A DNA stretch of 64,000 nucleotides from contig JALAHT010000003.1 of NCBI GenBank assembly GCA_025384855.1, forward strand, positions 124,001 through 188,000. Direction: 5' to 3'. The notes under the pieces are model-generated. The model ran no database searches. It saw only the letters and a program-made list of their open reading frames with translations, and had not been told where the DNA came from. Position 1 is the stretch's first letter, and each line of letters begins with the position of its first letter. This stretch comes from Luteirhabdus salina (lineage in GTDB: Bacteria > Bacteroidota > Bacteroidia > Flavobacteriales > Flavobacteriaceae). Made by a program: the position numbers and the translations under genes. Positions 37,030 to 45,848 of the stretch are shown here, one piece after another.

Positions 37030-37056
37030 AGATGAAGTGTGAAGTAATATATTGCC

Positions 37057-37464
37057 TTATAGGAACTTGGACTTCAAATCCGGCGTTGGAATCATACAGC
37101 TCTCTTTCTTCCCAAACCACTTATAGCGGTTCTTTGCGATATAATCATATACGGCATTCCGAATGAATTTGGGCAGTATCAAAAAAGCGGAAAGTAATGG
37201 CCATCCCCCTGAAAGATGCTTAGCGATACGAAGGGCTGCCGACGATTTTTCATAATGGGTATCGCCATCGACAAGGATAATGGAATCGGTTTTGGAAGTA
37301 TCAATGTTATGCTTGGCGATTAATGCTTGTCCGATACCTTCCTGAAGCGCAGCGAAGCGAAACACATCGTATTTGTCACGTTTAATAATGAAAATAATAC
37401 TGCTATTGCACAAATTGCAGACTCCGTCGAACAAAATAATTTTATGTTGGGAAGCTTTTGTCAT
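37057..37464 (-). CDS. DCC-family thiol-disulfide oxidoreductase-like protein (DUF393)
   Basis: This 135-residue protein starts with the family signature LFDGVCNLCNSSI, giving a CxxC pair in a thioredoxin-like setting. It continues with 'RDKYDVFRFAALQ' and 'SAALRIAKHLSGGWPLLSAF', both typical of DUF393. The true reaction is not established for the family. It begins 1 base after the mutS2 stop and is therefore cotranscribed with it. Confidence 0.88.
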   Translation of the reverse strand: MTKASQHKIILFDGVCNLCNSSIIFIIKRDKYDVFRFAALQEGIGQALIAKHNIDTSKTDSIILVDGDTHYEKSSAALRIAKHLSGGWPLLSAFLILPKFIRNAVYDYIAKNRYKWFGKKESCMIPTPDLKSKFL

Positions 37465-37465
37465 C

Positions 37466-39634
37466 TTATACCTTTTCCAATTCCTCCAAACTTACATCGG
37501 CTGTAAATATACCGTAGTTTACAATGGCTTTTTTCTTTTCGATAGTATCGATGGTGCCAATGGCCCTACCGTCTATCATACGAACACGGTCGCCAATCTT
37601 TAATGTCACTTTCGGTTTCGGAGGCGGTGCTTTTTTCTTTTCTTCTTTTTGCTTTTTCTTTTCCTTTCGAATAACGGCTACTTTCTTTTCAACTTCCTGC
37701 TGCACCTTTCGCTCCTTCGCCTTTTCTTGCTGTTTCTTTTTCTTAGGAACCTTTTTCCGCTTGCTATTTTCAACCATGATCAATTTGAAGAGTTCATCGA
37801 ATAGCGATTTCTTTCGTTTGTTGTGAAAGAATTTTTCAGCCAATGCATCCACTTTCTTACCCAAGGCAATCATTTTCTGATTGCTGTCGTACAGTTCTTG
37901 ATAGCTTTCCAACTTTTCCTGAACCCTAGCGTTCACTTCCTCCAGTTGCTTGTTCTCCTCACGAGCTTTTTGTTCTTCAGACTTTAGGCTGGAGGTTGTC
38001 TTTCGAAGCTGCGAACGTTCTTGTTGAAGCTTCGCAATGGTTTTGTCGAAACGAACCTTTCCGCGTTCAATTTTCTTTTTCGCTTTGTTGATTAGGCTGT
38101 AGGGAATACCATTTTTTTGCGCTACTTCAAAAGTGAAACTGCTTCCGGCTTCACCTAGCTGCAGTTTATAGATTGGTTCCAAACTCTTACGATCGAATTG
38201 CATATTTGCATTGATGGCATTTGGCAGTTCGTTAGCAAGCAGCTTCAGGTTGGTGTAGTGGGTTGTAATAATTCCGAAGGCCTCCCGTTCATAAAACACT
38301 TCTAAAAAGGTTTCAGCCAAGGCACCGCCCAATTCTGGATCGCTTCCCGTACCGAATTCATCGATTAAGAAGAGCGTTTCAGAATTACACTTCTTAAGAA
38401 ATTGGTTCATCTTCTTCAACCGATAGCTATAGGTGCTTAAGTGGTTTTCAATAGATTGATTATCGCCAATATCTGTCAATACCCGTTCAAAAAAACTGAA
38501 CTCGCTCATCGCATCCACTGGCACCAACATTCCCGTTTGTAACATCACCTGAAGCAGGCCAACGGTTTTTAACGTGATACTTTTTCCACCGGCATTCGGA
38601 CCACTAATCACAATAATGCGTTTGTCGGGAACCAATTCGATGGTCTGGGGATATGTTTTTTCCTTTCGTTTCTGATTCGCCACCAATAGGAGAGGGTGAT
38701 AGGCTTCCTGTAAGAAAAGACGTTTATCCTTGGTCAGTATAGGAAGCACTCCTTCGATCTTTACAGCATATTTCGCTTTTCCGAAGAGTACATCCACTTT
38801 GACAAGATATTCCTGATACGATTTCAACAAACCTTGATACGGTCTAATATACTCCGTTAAGGCTTTTAAGATTCGCTTTACCTCTTCGCGTTCCTCATAC
38901 TCCAAATTACTAAGCTCATTGGCATATTCGAGGGTTTCCTGTGGTTCGATGTATACGATGCTTCCGGTTCTTGATTGTCCGAGGACGGCACCTTTCACTT
39001 TACGTCGGTGCATGGCTTTTACGGCAAGCACGCGACGATTTTCTACCACCGATTCGCGAATTTCATCTAAATAGTCGGCTTGTGAGTAATGCGATAATGC
39101 CTTTTGAAAAGAAGAATTGATTTGGCCTTTCACCACATTTAGGCGCTTACGGATGGCTGCCAATTCATCGGAAGCGGTATCCTTAATATTTCCGAAGCGG
39201 TCTACGATGCGATGTATTTCATCGGAAATTAGGGACGTGTAATTTACTTCGGAAGAAAAATCATGAAGTGAAACGTAGAACTCTTCATATTTTTTGAAGA
39301 ATTTCAATAATTCCTTGGTGGTTTCGGTAACGGAGAGAATGCGGCGAAAGCCTGAAATCTCTAGCACACTATTTTCAATTCCGAATAAGTGAAGCTCTTT
39401 ATGGATAGGTTCAAACCCATGATTAGGGATACGATTATCGTTTTCGAAGGAGGCCGTAAATTCCTTTACTCGTTTAAGTTCGGGTGTAACCGTTTCAAAC
39501 TGTGAAAAGGGGCGGAGTTTGAGCACGGCTTCCTTGCCGGGTTCCGTGATGCAAAATTCGGATACCTGTTGCAAGACTTGTGGAAATTCTAAGTCTTCTA
39601 AGGTTTTTGAATGTATGCGTACCGTTCTCGCCAC
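37466..39634 (-). CDS. mutS2: MutS2-family ATPase lacking the Smr domain
   Basis: The GTG at 39634 gives 722 residues. It fits a perfect -7 box at 39662-39669; the longer frame to 39688 would run through that promoter. The MutS-type ATPase core has Walker A ISGPNAGGKSITLKTVG and Walker B TLFLIDEFGTGSDPELGGAL, preceded by a lever/core region. A long charged coiled coil (about residues 480-580) and a Lys-rich stretch follow. The protein ends in a small KOW-like beta unit (LKIGDRVRMIDGRAIGTI). The C-terminal Smr nuclease domain of classical MutS2 is absent. MutS2 acts on recombination intermediates or collided ribosomes. Confidence 0.88.
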   Translation of the reverse strand: MARTVRIHSKTLEDLEFPQVLQQVSEFCITEPGKEAVLKLRPFSQFETVTPELKRVKEFTASFENDNRIPNHGFEPIHKELHLFGIENSVLEISGFRRILSVTETTKELLKFFKKYEEFYVSLHDFSSEVNYTSLISDEIHRIVDRFGNIKDTASDELAAIRKRLNVVKGQINSSFQKALSHYSQADYLDEIRESVVENRRVLAVKAMHRRKVKGAVLGQSRTGSIVYIEPQETLEYANELSNLEYEEREEVKRILKALTEYIRPYQGLLKSYQEYLVKVDVLFGKAKYAVKIEGVLPILTKDKRLFLQEAYHPLLLVANQKRKEKTYPQTIELVPDKRIIVISGPNAGGKSITLKTVGLLQVMLQTGMLVPVDAMSEFSFFERVLTDIGDNQSIENHLSTYSYRLKKMNQFLKKCNSETLFLIDEFGTGSDPELGGALAETFLEVFYEREAFGIITTHYTNLKLLANELPNAINANMQFDRKSLEPIYKLQLGEAGSSFTFEVAQKNGIPYSLINKAKKKIERGKVRFDKTIAKLQQERSQLRKTTSSLKSEEQKAREENKQLEEVNARVQEKLESYQELYDSNQKMIALGKKVDALAEKFFHNKRKKSLFDELFKLIMVENSKRKKVPKKKKQQEKAKERKVQQEVEKKVAVIRKEKKKQKEEKKKAPPPKPKVTLKIGDRVRMIDGRAIGTIDTIEKKKAIVNYGIFTADVSLEELEKV

Positions 39635-39661
39635 GAATTGTATTTTTACAGTTTTGGAGCA

Positions 39662-39669
39662 CAAAAATA
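39662..39669 (-). promoter_or_regulatory. Bacteroidetes-type -7 box of mutS2
   Basis: TATTTTTG on the minus strand, 28 bases before the GTG start at 39634, in the 40-base gap shared with the divergent ung gene. Confidence 0.6.
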
Positions 39670-39674
39670 CAACA

Positions 39675-40340
39675 ATGCAAGTAACCATACACGAGAGTTG
39701 GCAGCAGGTATTAGCCGACGAATTTGAAAAGCCCTATTTTAAGAATTTAACCGATTTTGTAAAGAAGGAATACACCGAAAACCGTTGCTTTCCGCCAGGA
39801 GGTAGGATATTTTCCGCATTCGATCATACCCCATTCGATGAAGTGAAAGTCGTAATTCTTGGTCAGGATCCGTACCATGGTCCACGTCAGGCGAATGGTT
39901 TATGCTTTTCAGTAGCGGATGGTATTCCGAAGCCACCTTCCTTGAACAATATTTTTGAGGAAATCCATACCGACATCGGGGCGGCGATTCCCAATTCCGG
40001 GAATTTAGAACGTTGGGCCGACCAAGGGGTTTTATTGCTAAACGCAACCTTAACGGTACGCGCACATCAGGCCGGAAGTCACCAAAATAAAGGATGGGAG
40101 AAATTCACGGATGCTGTCATTCAGAAATTATCGGAGGAACGGGAGGATTTGGTTTTTCTGTTATGGGGAGGTTACGCCAAAAAGAAAGGAAAGATTATCG
40201 ATGCCTCAAAGCATTTGGTTTTAACCAGTGGGCATCCTTCGCCACTAAGCGCCAATAGAGGCTATTGGTTTGGGAATAAACATTTCAGTAAGACAAATGA
40301 GTTTTTAAAGGGAAAGGATAAAACGCCTATTGTATGGTAA
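39675..40340 (+). CDS. ung: Uracil-DNA glycosylase (family 1)
   Basis: The ATG at 39675 gives 221 residues, the normal UNG length; the frame open back to 39519 overlaps mutS2 coding sequence and its promoter. Catalytic motifs are intact: the water-activating GQDPYHGPRQANGL and the C-terminal HPSPLSANRG. It removes uracil from DNA as the first step of base excision repair. It is divergent from mutS2. No clear terminator follows. Confidence 0.97.
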   Translation: MQVTIHESWQQVLADEFEKPYFKNLTDFVKKEYTENRCFPPGGRIFSAFDHTPFDEVKVVILGQDPYHGPRQANGLCFSVADGIPKPPSLNNIFEEIHTDIGAAIPNSGNLERWADQGVLLLNATLTVRAHQAGSHQNKGWEKFTDAVIQKLSEEREDLVFLLWGGYAKKKGKIIDASKHLVLTSGHPSPLSANRGYWFGNKHFSKTNEFLKGKDKTPIVW

Positions 40341-40490
40341 CTGATTGCAGAAGGAGCAAAGTATTAAAGCGAATGCGGAATAAATCCCTGACCTGTGCCG
40401 GCAGGCGCATTGAACTTGACAATAATGATATAGATGGTTCTGCTATAAACAATGCGGTACAAGTCCATACTAGGAGACGCATTGAATTTT
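40341..40490. other. Intergenic stretch without recognised gene
   Basis: The 150 bases between ung and the 35-residue ORF contain the imperfect GC palindrome CCTGTGCCGGCAGG near 40393. There is also a repeated GCATTGAA (near 40409 and 40480). No ORF, RNA or clear terminator is seen. Confidence 0.5.
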
Positions 40491-40598
40491 TTATTCTTCT
40501 TCAGGGGTTTCTGGCTCGGCAACATTGTTACAGCTAAACTGCAAAAGCAAAAAATTCGTTACCAAAAGTGCCCCAAGGATGATTAGAAAGGTAGTCAT
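40491..40598 (-). CDS. Single-pass membrane microprotein, 35 residues
   Basis: A short ORF reads MTTFLIILGALLVTNFLLL, then QFSCNNVAEPETPEEE. It has one N-terminal hydrophobic helix, a single Cys and an acidic tail. The sequence pattern (helix then acidic tail, ATG start, TAA stop) looks like a real small membrane protein and not chance, and similar miniature proteins are often missed in annotation. It lies 67 bases after the PBP2-fold gene on the same strand and is convergent with ung. Function unknown; the Cys could be a lipobox-like residue, though the protein seems too short for that. Confidence 0.55.
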   Translation of the reverse strand: MTTFLIILGALLVTNFLLLQFSCNNVAEPETPEEE

Positions 40599-40665
40599 AA
40601 TATTCGCATTTACATATACTAGATACGGGAATGCGAAAAGGGTTGCGTGGAAAAGCAAAAAAATC

Positions 40666-41520
40666 TTAAAAATTAAAGAGTATAGATTCGGCTGGAATCT
40701 TGCGATCGATTAAATCAAGTTCTACCAGTTTTTCCTGAACCTTTTCAACTTCTGCCGTTGTCAAATTACGCTGACTCCATTCCGTCTGCTCCAACCAAGC
40801 TCGTACATCCTCCACCTTTTGGTCGTATCGTTTAGATAGCATTAAATCGATGTCTTCAATATCCTTAAAAGATTTCGTATTTTCGTTAATCACTTCCAGG
40901 ATATCAGAAACAATCTGTTCGTGTTTCTTCAAAAAGCCTTCACGAACGGCAATCACAAAACACGGCCATGGCGTCGGGCATTCGCCCACACGGCGAAACG
41001 GTCCGTTATCAACATAAGGCTTTGTTGTAAACTTTTCCCACATAAAATAATCGCCATTTCCCTTCGGAAGGTTAGTCAATGCACCATCTAGATTCTCGAT
41101 CACTTTGAAATTAAGGTCTTCTTCCGTATCCCAACCCTGTCGTTCTGCATTTACATAGGCCATTAGATGCGATCCAGAGCCGAATCTACTAATCGCCGCA
41201 TCGGTGCCCTTCAAGTCGGTCACCGTTTCATACTCAGAATTTTTAGCCACATGGATTCCCCAGATTAATGGTGATTTCACGAATACCTGAACAATTTTTG
41301 CAGGATTCCCATTAATGATATCGCGCACAATTCCTTCAGTCAAAATCACCGCCATATCGATATCGCCATTCCGTAAGGCTTCGGTCATTTCACCTGTACC
41401 GCCATAGTAATCCTGCCACCGAAGATTTATGTTCTTTTCATGATACTTCTTATCGCGAAGGGTTAAATACCATGGTAAGTTAAAGTGTTCGGGAACGCCT
41501 CCAATTCTAACAGTTTTCAT
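40666..41520 (-). CDS. Cytoplasmic PBP2-fold protein (Ca3427/NMT1-THI5-like)
   Basis: The 284-residue protein begins MKTVRIGGVPEHFNLPWYL and has no signal peptide, yet it follows the periplasmic-binding-protein type 2 pattern: 'GTGEMTEALRNGDIDMAVILTEG', 'DLKGTDAAISRFGSGSHLMAY' and 'NGDYFMWEKFTT'. It resembles the Ca3427-like group related to NMT1/THI5. No ABC permease or ATPase gene accompanies it, so a cytoplasmic binding or enzymatic role is likely. Its ATG overlaps the nucleoside phosphorylase stop by 4 bases, indicating tight coupling with that enzyme. Confidence 0.75.
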   Translation of the reverse strand: MKTVRIGGVPEHFNLPWYLTLRDKKYHEKNINLRWQDYYGGTGEMTEALRNGDIDMAVILTEGIVRDIINGNPAKIVQVFVKSPLIWGIHVAKNSEYETVTDLKGTDAAISRFGSGSHLMAYVNAERQGWDTEEDLNFKVIENLDGALTNLPKGNGDYFMWEKFTTKPYVDNGPFRRVGECPTPWPCFVIAVREGFLKKHEQIVSDILEVINENTKSFKDIEDIDLMLSKRYDQKVEDVRAWLEQTEWSQRNLTTAEVEKVQEKLVELDLIDRKIPAESILFNF

Positions 41521-42401
41521 TCGGTAAGGATTCGTAAGGTTCTTGAAATAAGGGTTGAAATATCTTTTTTTGGATCTTCACTAAAGGTACCATCCGCACG
41601 ATTCGCGATAATAGCGTTTAATGACAAGGCTTTATGACCTAAAAGGCTAGCCATACCATAAATCGCAGCGGTTTCCATTTCAAAATTGGTAATCTTTTTT
41701 CCTTCAAAGTTGAAGCTCGCCACCTTGTCGTTCAAGTCGGTATCCTGAACGGCCAAGCGTAAGACGCGGCCCTGTGGACCATAAAATCCAACATTGGTAG
41801 CCGTAACACCTTCAAAGAAATCGTTTCGTTTGGTGAATTTTTCACGTAAGGAAACATCGCCTGCAATGGCGTAAGGTTTGGAATTGTCTGAATTCCAATG
41901 GGTGTGTTTCATGAAGGCTTCAGTAAAAGCCAGATCGTTGATGCTTTTAAGTTCTTTATAAAAGTGAAGCAGGTTGTCGAAACCCAATCCCATTTCGGCA
42001 GCGACAAAGCTTCCAACGGGAATTTCAGCCTGTAGCGAACCGGAAGTGCCGACTCTAACGATGGTTAGCGATTTCTTCGCCTTCTTAATTGCCCTGGAGT
42101 TGAAATCGATATTGACAAGGGCATCTAACTCGTTCATCACGATATCGATATTATCGGGCCCGATACCTGTTGAAAGCACCGTCAGCCGCTTTCCGCGATA
42201 AGTTCCGGTATGCGTTTTAAACTCACGCTTTTGCTTTTGGACTTCCACCGTATCGAAAAATCGTGAAATCTTATCCACCCGATCTTGATCGCCAACCGTA
42301 ATTATCGTATCGGCAATATCCTCAGGCAGCAAATTAAGATGATAAATACTGCCGTCCGGATTCAGGATAAGTTCGCTAGGGGAAAGGTGTGCTGCTTTCA
42401 A
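41517..42401 (-). CDS. Nucleoside phosphorylase (uridine phosphorylase-like)
   Basis: This 294-residue member of the PNP/UDP family has the phosphate-binding region 'VRVGTSGSLQAEIPVGSFV', 'LSTGIGPDNIDIVMNEL' and the nucleoside-binding end 'NFEMETAAIYGMASLLGHKA'. It cleaves a nucleoside phosphorolytically to base plus ribose-1-phosphate; uridine is the best guess from family likeness. It is the third gene of a minus-strand operon and is translationally coupled to the PBP2-fold gene. Confidence 0.88.
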   Translation of the reverse strand: MKAAHLSPSELILNPDGSIYHLNLLPEDIADTIITVGDQDRVDKISRFFDTVEVQKQKREFKTHTGTYRGKRLTVLSTGIGPDNIDIVMNELDALVNIDFNSRAIKKAKKSLTIVRVGTSGSLQAEIPVGSFVAAEMGLGFDNLLHFYKELKSINDLAFTEAFMKHTHWNSDNSKPYAIAGDVSLREKFTKRNDFFEGVTATNVGFYGPQGRVLRLAVQDTDLNDKVASFNFEGKKITNFEMETAAIYGMASLLGHKALSLNAIIANRADGTFSEDPKKDISTLISRTLRILTE

Positions 42402-42434
42402 GGGAAGTGTTTTATATTTTGAATTGAATATGCT

Positions 42435-42758
42435 TTAGCCGCCAACGCGCTTCACCGCAAAGCCTTTTTCCTTTAAATAGTCCATGATTTCCTTTCTGAA
42501 ATCGCCTTGGATGATGATTTGCTCATTCTTGAAACTTCCGCCAACACCTAGTTTCGTCTTCAGTTCTTTAGCCAGTTGTTTAAAATCGCTTTGCGCACCA
42601 TTGTATCCATCGATGATGGTAATCGGTTTTCCACGACGCTTTTCATATTTACATAGCAACGGGTCGTCCTGAAGCCATACAGTCGATTCCTCTTGTTCAG
42701 GCTCTTCTGGTGGTTCGTGGTCTGGAAATAAATCTTTTAATTGATCTTTTAAGTCCAT
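42435..42758 (-). CDS. SUI1/eIF1-like translation factor (YciH family)
   Basis: The 107-residue protein has an acidic N-terminus (PDHEPPEEPEQEE). The SUI1 domain follows: 'YEKRRGKPITIIDGY', 'KTKLGVGGSFKNEQIIIQGD' and 'YLKEKGFAVKRVGG'. Bacterial YciH-type proteins are homologues of eukaryotic eIF1 and influence start-site fidelity on the 30S subunit. It begins 8 bases after the stop of the oxygenase gene and is read with it. Confidence 0.92.
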   Translation of the reverse strand: MDLKDQLKDLFPDHEPPEEPEQEESTVWLQDDPLLCKYEKRRGKPITIIDGYNGAQSDFKQLAKELKTKLGVGGSFKNEQIIIQGDFRKEIMDYLKEKGFAVKRVGG

Positions 42759-42766
42759 GATGGTCG

Positions 42767-43717
42767 CTATTTTTTTATCAATCCGATTTCCACCAAGCGT
42801 TGGTGAAGGAATTCACCTGCCGTAATGTCGGAATAGGCCTTTGGATGCTCATCGTCGATACAAGCGTCCAGGCAATTTAATTTCATATCGCTTCGGGGGT
42901 GCATAAAGAACGGAATGCTATAACGAGGCGTGTCCCATTGGTCGCGGGGCGGATTGACGACACGGTGAATGGTGCTACGCAATTTATTATTGGTGTGTCT
43001 TTCTAGCATATCACCTACGTTAATCACCAACTCATCTTCCTGAGGAATGGCATCGATCCATTCGCCATCTTTCCGAAGTACTTGCAGTCCACCGGTTGAA
43101 GCACCCATCAACAACGTAATCAAGTTTATATCGCCATGCGCACCAGCGCGTACAGCACCTTTAGGTTCTTCAGTAATAGGAGGATAATGAATAGGACGAA
43201 GAATGCTATTTCCATTGGCCACCCATTGATCGAAATAATGCTCGTCAATTCCGATGTATAATGCTAACGCTCGAAGGACATAGATTCCGGTCTTTTCCAA
43301 CATTCGATAGGCTTCCATACCAGTGCTGTTGAAATCTGGCAATTCGCTCACCTGAACATTATCGGGATATTCTTCAGGTAAATCGACATTCTTATCAGGT
43401 TCTTGTCCGAAGTGCCAAAACTCCTTCAAATCGCCTTCTTTTTTGCCTTTGGCGTGTTCTTTTCCAAAGGAAACGTAGCCGCGTTGACCACCAAGGCCTT
43501 CAATTTCATATTGCTCCTTGGTTTCAACAGGAAGCGCGAAAAAGGATTTCACTTCTTTATATAATTCTTCTACCAATTCATCACTTAAAAAATGATTCTT
43601 TAGCGAAACAAATCCGATTTCCTCATATGCCGATCCGATTTCATCAACAAATTTTTGCTTGCGTTTACGGTCGTCCGATAGAAAATCTGCTAAATCTACA
43701 CTTGGTATATTATTCAT
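42767..43717 (-). CDS. 2-oxoglutarate/Fe(II) oxygenase of the isopenicillin N synthase family
   Basis: The 316-residue protein has the DIOX_N start (IPSVDLADFL, GFVSLKNH) and the double-stranded beta helix. Fe ligands are His and Asp in AHGDINLITLL and His in STIHRVVNP; the co-substrate Arg-x-Ser is TPRYSIPFF. Such enzymes hydroxylate or cyclise small molecules. No biosynthetic cluster surrounds it, and homologues are common in Bacteroidetes next to SUI1. A perfect -7 box lies 20 bases upstream. Confidence 0.9.
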   Translation of the reverse strand: MNNIPSVDLADFLSDDRKRKQKFVDEIGSAYEEIGFVSLKNHFLSDELVEELYKEVKSFFALPVETKEQYEIEGLGGQRGYVSFGKEHAKGKKEGDLKEFWHFGQEPDKNVDLPEEYPDNVQVSELPDFNSTGMEAYRMLEKTGIYVLRALALYIGIDEHYFDQWVANGNSILRPIHYPPITEEPKGAVRAGAHGDINLITLLMGASTGGLQVLRKDGEWIDAIPQEDELVINVGDMLERHTNNKLRSTIHRVVNPPRDQWDTPRYSIPFFMHPRSDMKLNCLDACIDDEHPKAYSDITAGEFLHQRLVEIGLIKK

Positions 43718-43736
43718 GGTTCTAGGTTTTACCCTA

Positions 43737-43744
43737 CAAATATA
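43737..43744 (-). promoter_or_regulatory. Bacteroidetes-type -7 box of the oxygenase operon
   Basis: TATATTTG on the minus strand; transcription would begin near 43730, giving a leader of about 13 bases. It is divergent from the E1 dehydrogenase promoter at 43811. Confidence 0.62.
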
Positions 43745-43810
43745 CCAATAATGTCACTTTTCACCTTCTAAAAAACAAGTGATAAATAAAGGAGGGAATA
43801 GGTTTTTTTC

Positions 43811-43818
43811 TACTTTTG
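43811..43818 (+). promoter_or_regulatory. Bacteroidetes-type -7 box of the E1 dehydrogenase gene
   Basis: TACTTTTG matches TAnnTTTG. It lies inside the frame that is open from 43779, so the true start must be downstream; ATG 43839 fits. Confidence 0.62.
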
Positions 43819-43838
43819 GTTTGCAAAAGAAATTATTG

Positions 43839-45845
43839 ATGCCTACCGACACCAAACCCCATATTCATTTTGATTACAATCGAAAAAACCTTGACGATCA
43901 TACGCTTTTAAAACTGTATCGACGGATGCTCAAACCGCGCATGATAGAGGAGAAGATGCTAATCTTATTGCGTCAGGGAAAGATTTCGAAGTGGTTTAGT
44001 GGTATCGGCCAAGAGGCGATTTCGGTAGGGATTACATCGGTACTTGAAAAAGACGAATACATCCTACCGATGCACCGAAACCTTGGGGTGTTTACCACAC
44101 GCGACATTCCGTTACATCGTCTTTTCTCACAATGGCAAGGTAAGGCAAGTGGGTTCACCAAAGGCCGTGATCGATCCTTTCATTTTGGTACACAAGAATT
44201 CAAGATTGTAGGGATGATTTCGCATTTGGGACCACAATTTGGCGTTGCCGATGGGATTGCTCTTGGAAATGTGCTTAAGAAGAACAATCAGGTCTGTGCG
44301 GTGTTCACCGGTGAAGGTGGAACCAGCGAAGGCGACATTCATGAAGCCTTAAACGTGGCAAGTGTGTGGGACCTTCCCGTATTATTTTGTATTGAGAATA
44401 ATGGCTATGGCCTTTCAACCCCAACAAGGGAACAATACAATTGTGAAAACCTTGCGGACAGAGGAGTAGGATATGGGATGGAATCACATATCATTGAAGG
44501 CAATAACATTTTGGAAGTGTATACGAAGGTCCGTAATTTGGTGAAGGATATGCGGAAAAATCCGCGTCCCGTGTTGTTGGAATTCAAAACCTTCCGGATG
44601 CGAGGCCATGAGGAAGCGAGTGGTACAAAGTATGTCCCACAGGACTTAATGGATGAATGGGCCGCGAAGGATCCTTTGGAAAATTATGCTGAATTTCTTC
44701 GGAATGAAAAGGTGCTTTCAGAAGAAGCCGAAGTTGCCTTTAAAAAGGAAATCATGGCTGAAATCAATGAACATTTAGCGTTGGCGTTCGATGAAGAAGT
44801 GATTTCTTCAAGTGAAACAAATGAATTAAATGACGTATTTAAAAAGTTTGAATATCAAGGCGTTAAAGAAAATAAAAACAAAGAGGAAGTACGATTAATC
44901 GATGCTATTTCACAAGGATTGCGCCAGAGTATGCAACGACATGACAACTTGGTATTATTGGGTCAGGACATCGCCGAATACGGCGGCGTGTTTAAAATAA
45001 CCAAAGGCTTTGTTGAAGAATTTGGTAGAGAGCGGGTGCGCAACACACCTATCTGTGAATCGGCTATCGTTTCATCAGCCATGGGACTTTCCATAAATGG
45101 ATTTAAGGCCGTTATGGAGATGCAGTTTGGCGATTTTGCGACGTCTGGTTTCAATCCTATCGTTAACTATTTGGCCAAAAGTCATTACCGCTGGAACCAA
45201 TCCGCCGATGTTGTTATTCGCATGCCCTGCGGTGCTGGCGTTGGAGCGGGTCCTTTTCACAGTCAGACGAATGAAGCATGGTTCACCCACACGCCTGGTT
45301 TAAAGGTGGTGTACCCAGCATTTCCGTACGATGCAAAGGGATTGTTGGCAACATCTATTGAAGATCCAAATCCAGTGTTGTTTTTCGAACACAAGGCCTT
45401 ATACAGAAGCATCCGACAGGAGGTGCCTACCGATTATTACACCTTACCATTAGGAAAGGCCGCGTTGTTAAGGGAGGGTGAAGATATTACTATTATTTCC
45501 TACGGGGCAGGAGTACACTGGGCACTGGAGACCTTAGATAGACATCCTGCTATTAAAGCTGATATTATCGATTTGAGAACACTTTCACCTTTGGATACAG
45601 AAACAGTCTATGCTTCAGTAAAGAAAACAGGGAAAGTGATCATCCTTCAGGAAGACTCGCTATTCGGTGGGATTGGTTCAGATATTTCAGCATTGATCAA
45701 TGAAAACTGTTTTGAACAATTAGATGGACCTGTGAAGCGTGTGGCAAGTATGGAGACGCCGATTCCATTCGCTTCAGCACTCGAAAAGCAATATCTTCCA
45801 AACGAGCGGTTCGAGCGGGAATTGAGCGATTTGCTCGCTTATTAA
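43839..45845 (+). CDS. Fused alpha/beta E1 subunit of a branched-chain-type 2-oxoacid dehydrogenase
   Basis: The 668-residue protein joins E1-alpha (about residues 1-330) and E1-beta (about 345-668). Alpha shows the thiamine diphosphate region 'GEGGTSEGDIHEALNVASVWDLPV' with 'ENNGYG'. Beta has 'DNLVLLGQDIAEYGGVFKIT', 'EMQFGDF' and 'PCGAGVGAGPFHSQTNEAWF'. It decarboxylates a 2-oxoacid (branched-chain type most likely) and acetylates the lipoyl E2; E2 and E3 genes are elsewhere. The start at 43839 follows from the promoter at 43811. Confidence 0.93.
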   Translation: MPTDTKPHIHFDYNRKNLDDHTLLKLYRRMLKPRMIEEKMLILLRQGKISKWFSGIGQEAISVGITSVLEKDEYILPMHRNLGVFTTRDIPLHRLFSQWQGKASGFTKGRDRSFHFGTQEFKIVGMISHLGPQFGVADGIALGNVLKKNNQVCAVFTGEGGTSEGDIHEALNVASVWDLPVLFCIENNGYGLSTPTREQYNCENLADRGVGYGMESHIIEGNNILEVYTKVRNLVKDMRKNPRPVLLEFKTFRMRGHEEASGTKYVPQDLMDEWAAKDPLENYAEFLRNEKVLSEEAEVAFKKEIMAEINEHLALAFDEEVISSSETNELNDVFKKFEYQGVKENKNKEEVRLIDAISQGLRQSMQRHDNLVLLGQDIAEYGGVFKITKGFVEEFGRERVRNTPICESAIVSSAMGLSINGFKAVMEMQFGDFATSGFNPIVNYLAKSHYRWNQSADVVIRMPCGAGVGAGPFHSQTNEAWFTHTPGLKVVYPAFPYDAKGLLATSIEDPNPVLFFEHKALYRSIRQEVPTDYYTLPLGKAALLREGEDITIISYGAGVHWALETLDRHPAIKADIIDLRTLSPLDTETVYASVKKTGKVIILQEDSLFGGIGSDISALINENCFEQLDGPVKRVASMETPIPFASALEKQYLPNERFERELSDLLAY

Positions 45846-45848
45846 TCC

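Noticed and set aside
39519-39674. N-terminal extension of the ung frame
   Set aside because: It overlaps mutS2 coding sequence and promoter; uracil-DNA glycosylase homology begins at 39675.
40388-40410. GC-rich palindrome CCTGTGCCGGCAGG as a terminator or REP element
   Set aside because: The stem is imperfect, no T-tract follows and only one copy was seen.
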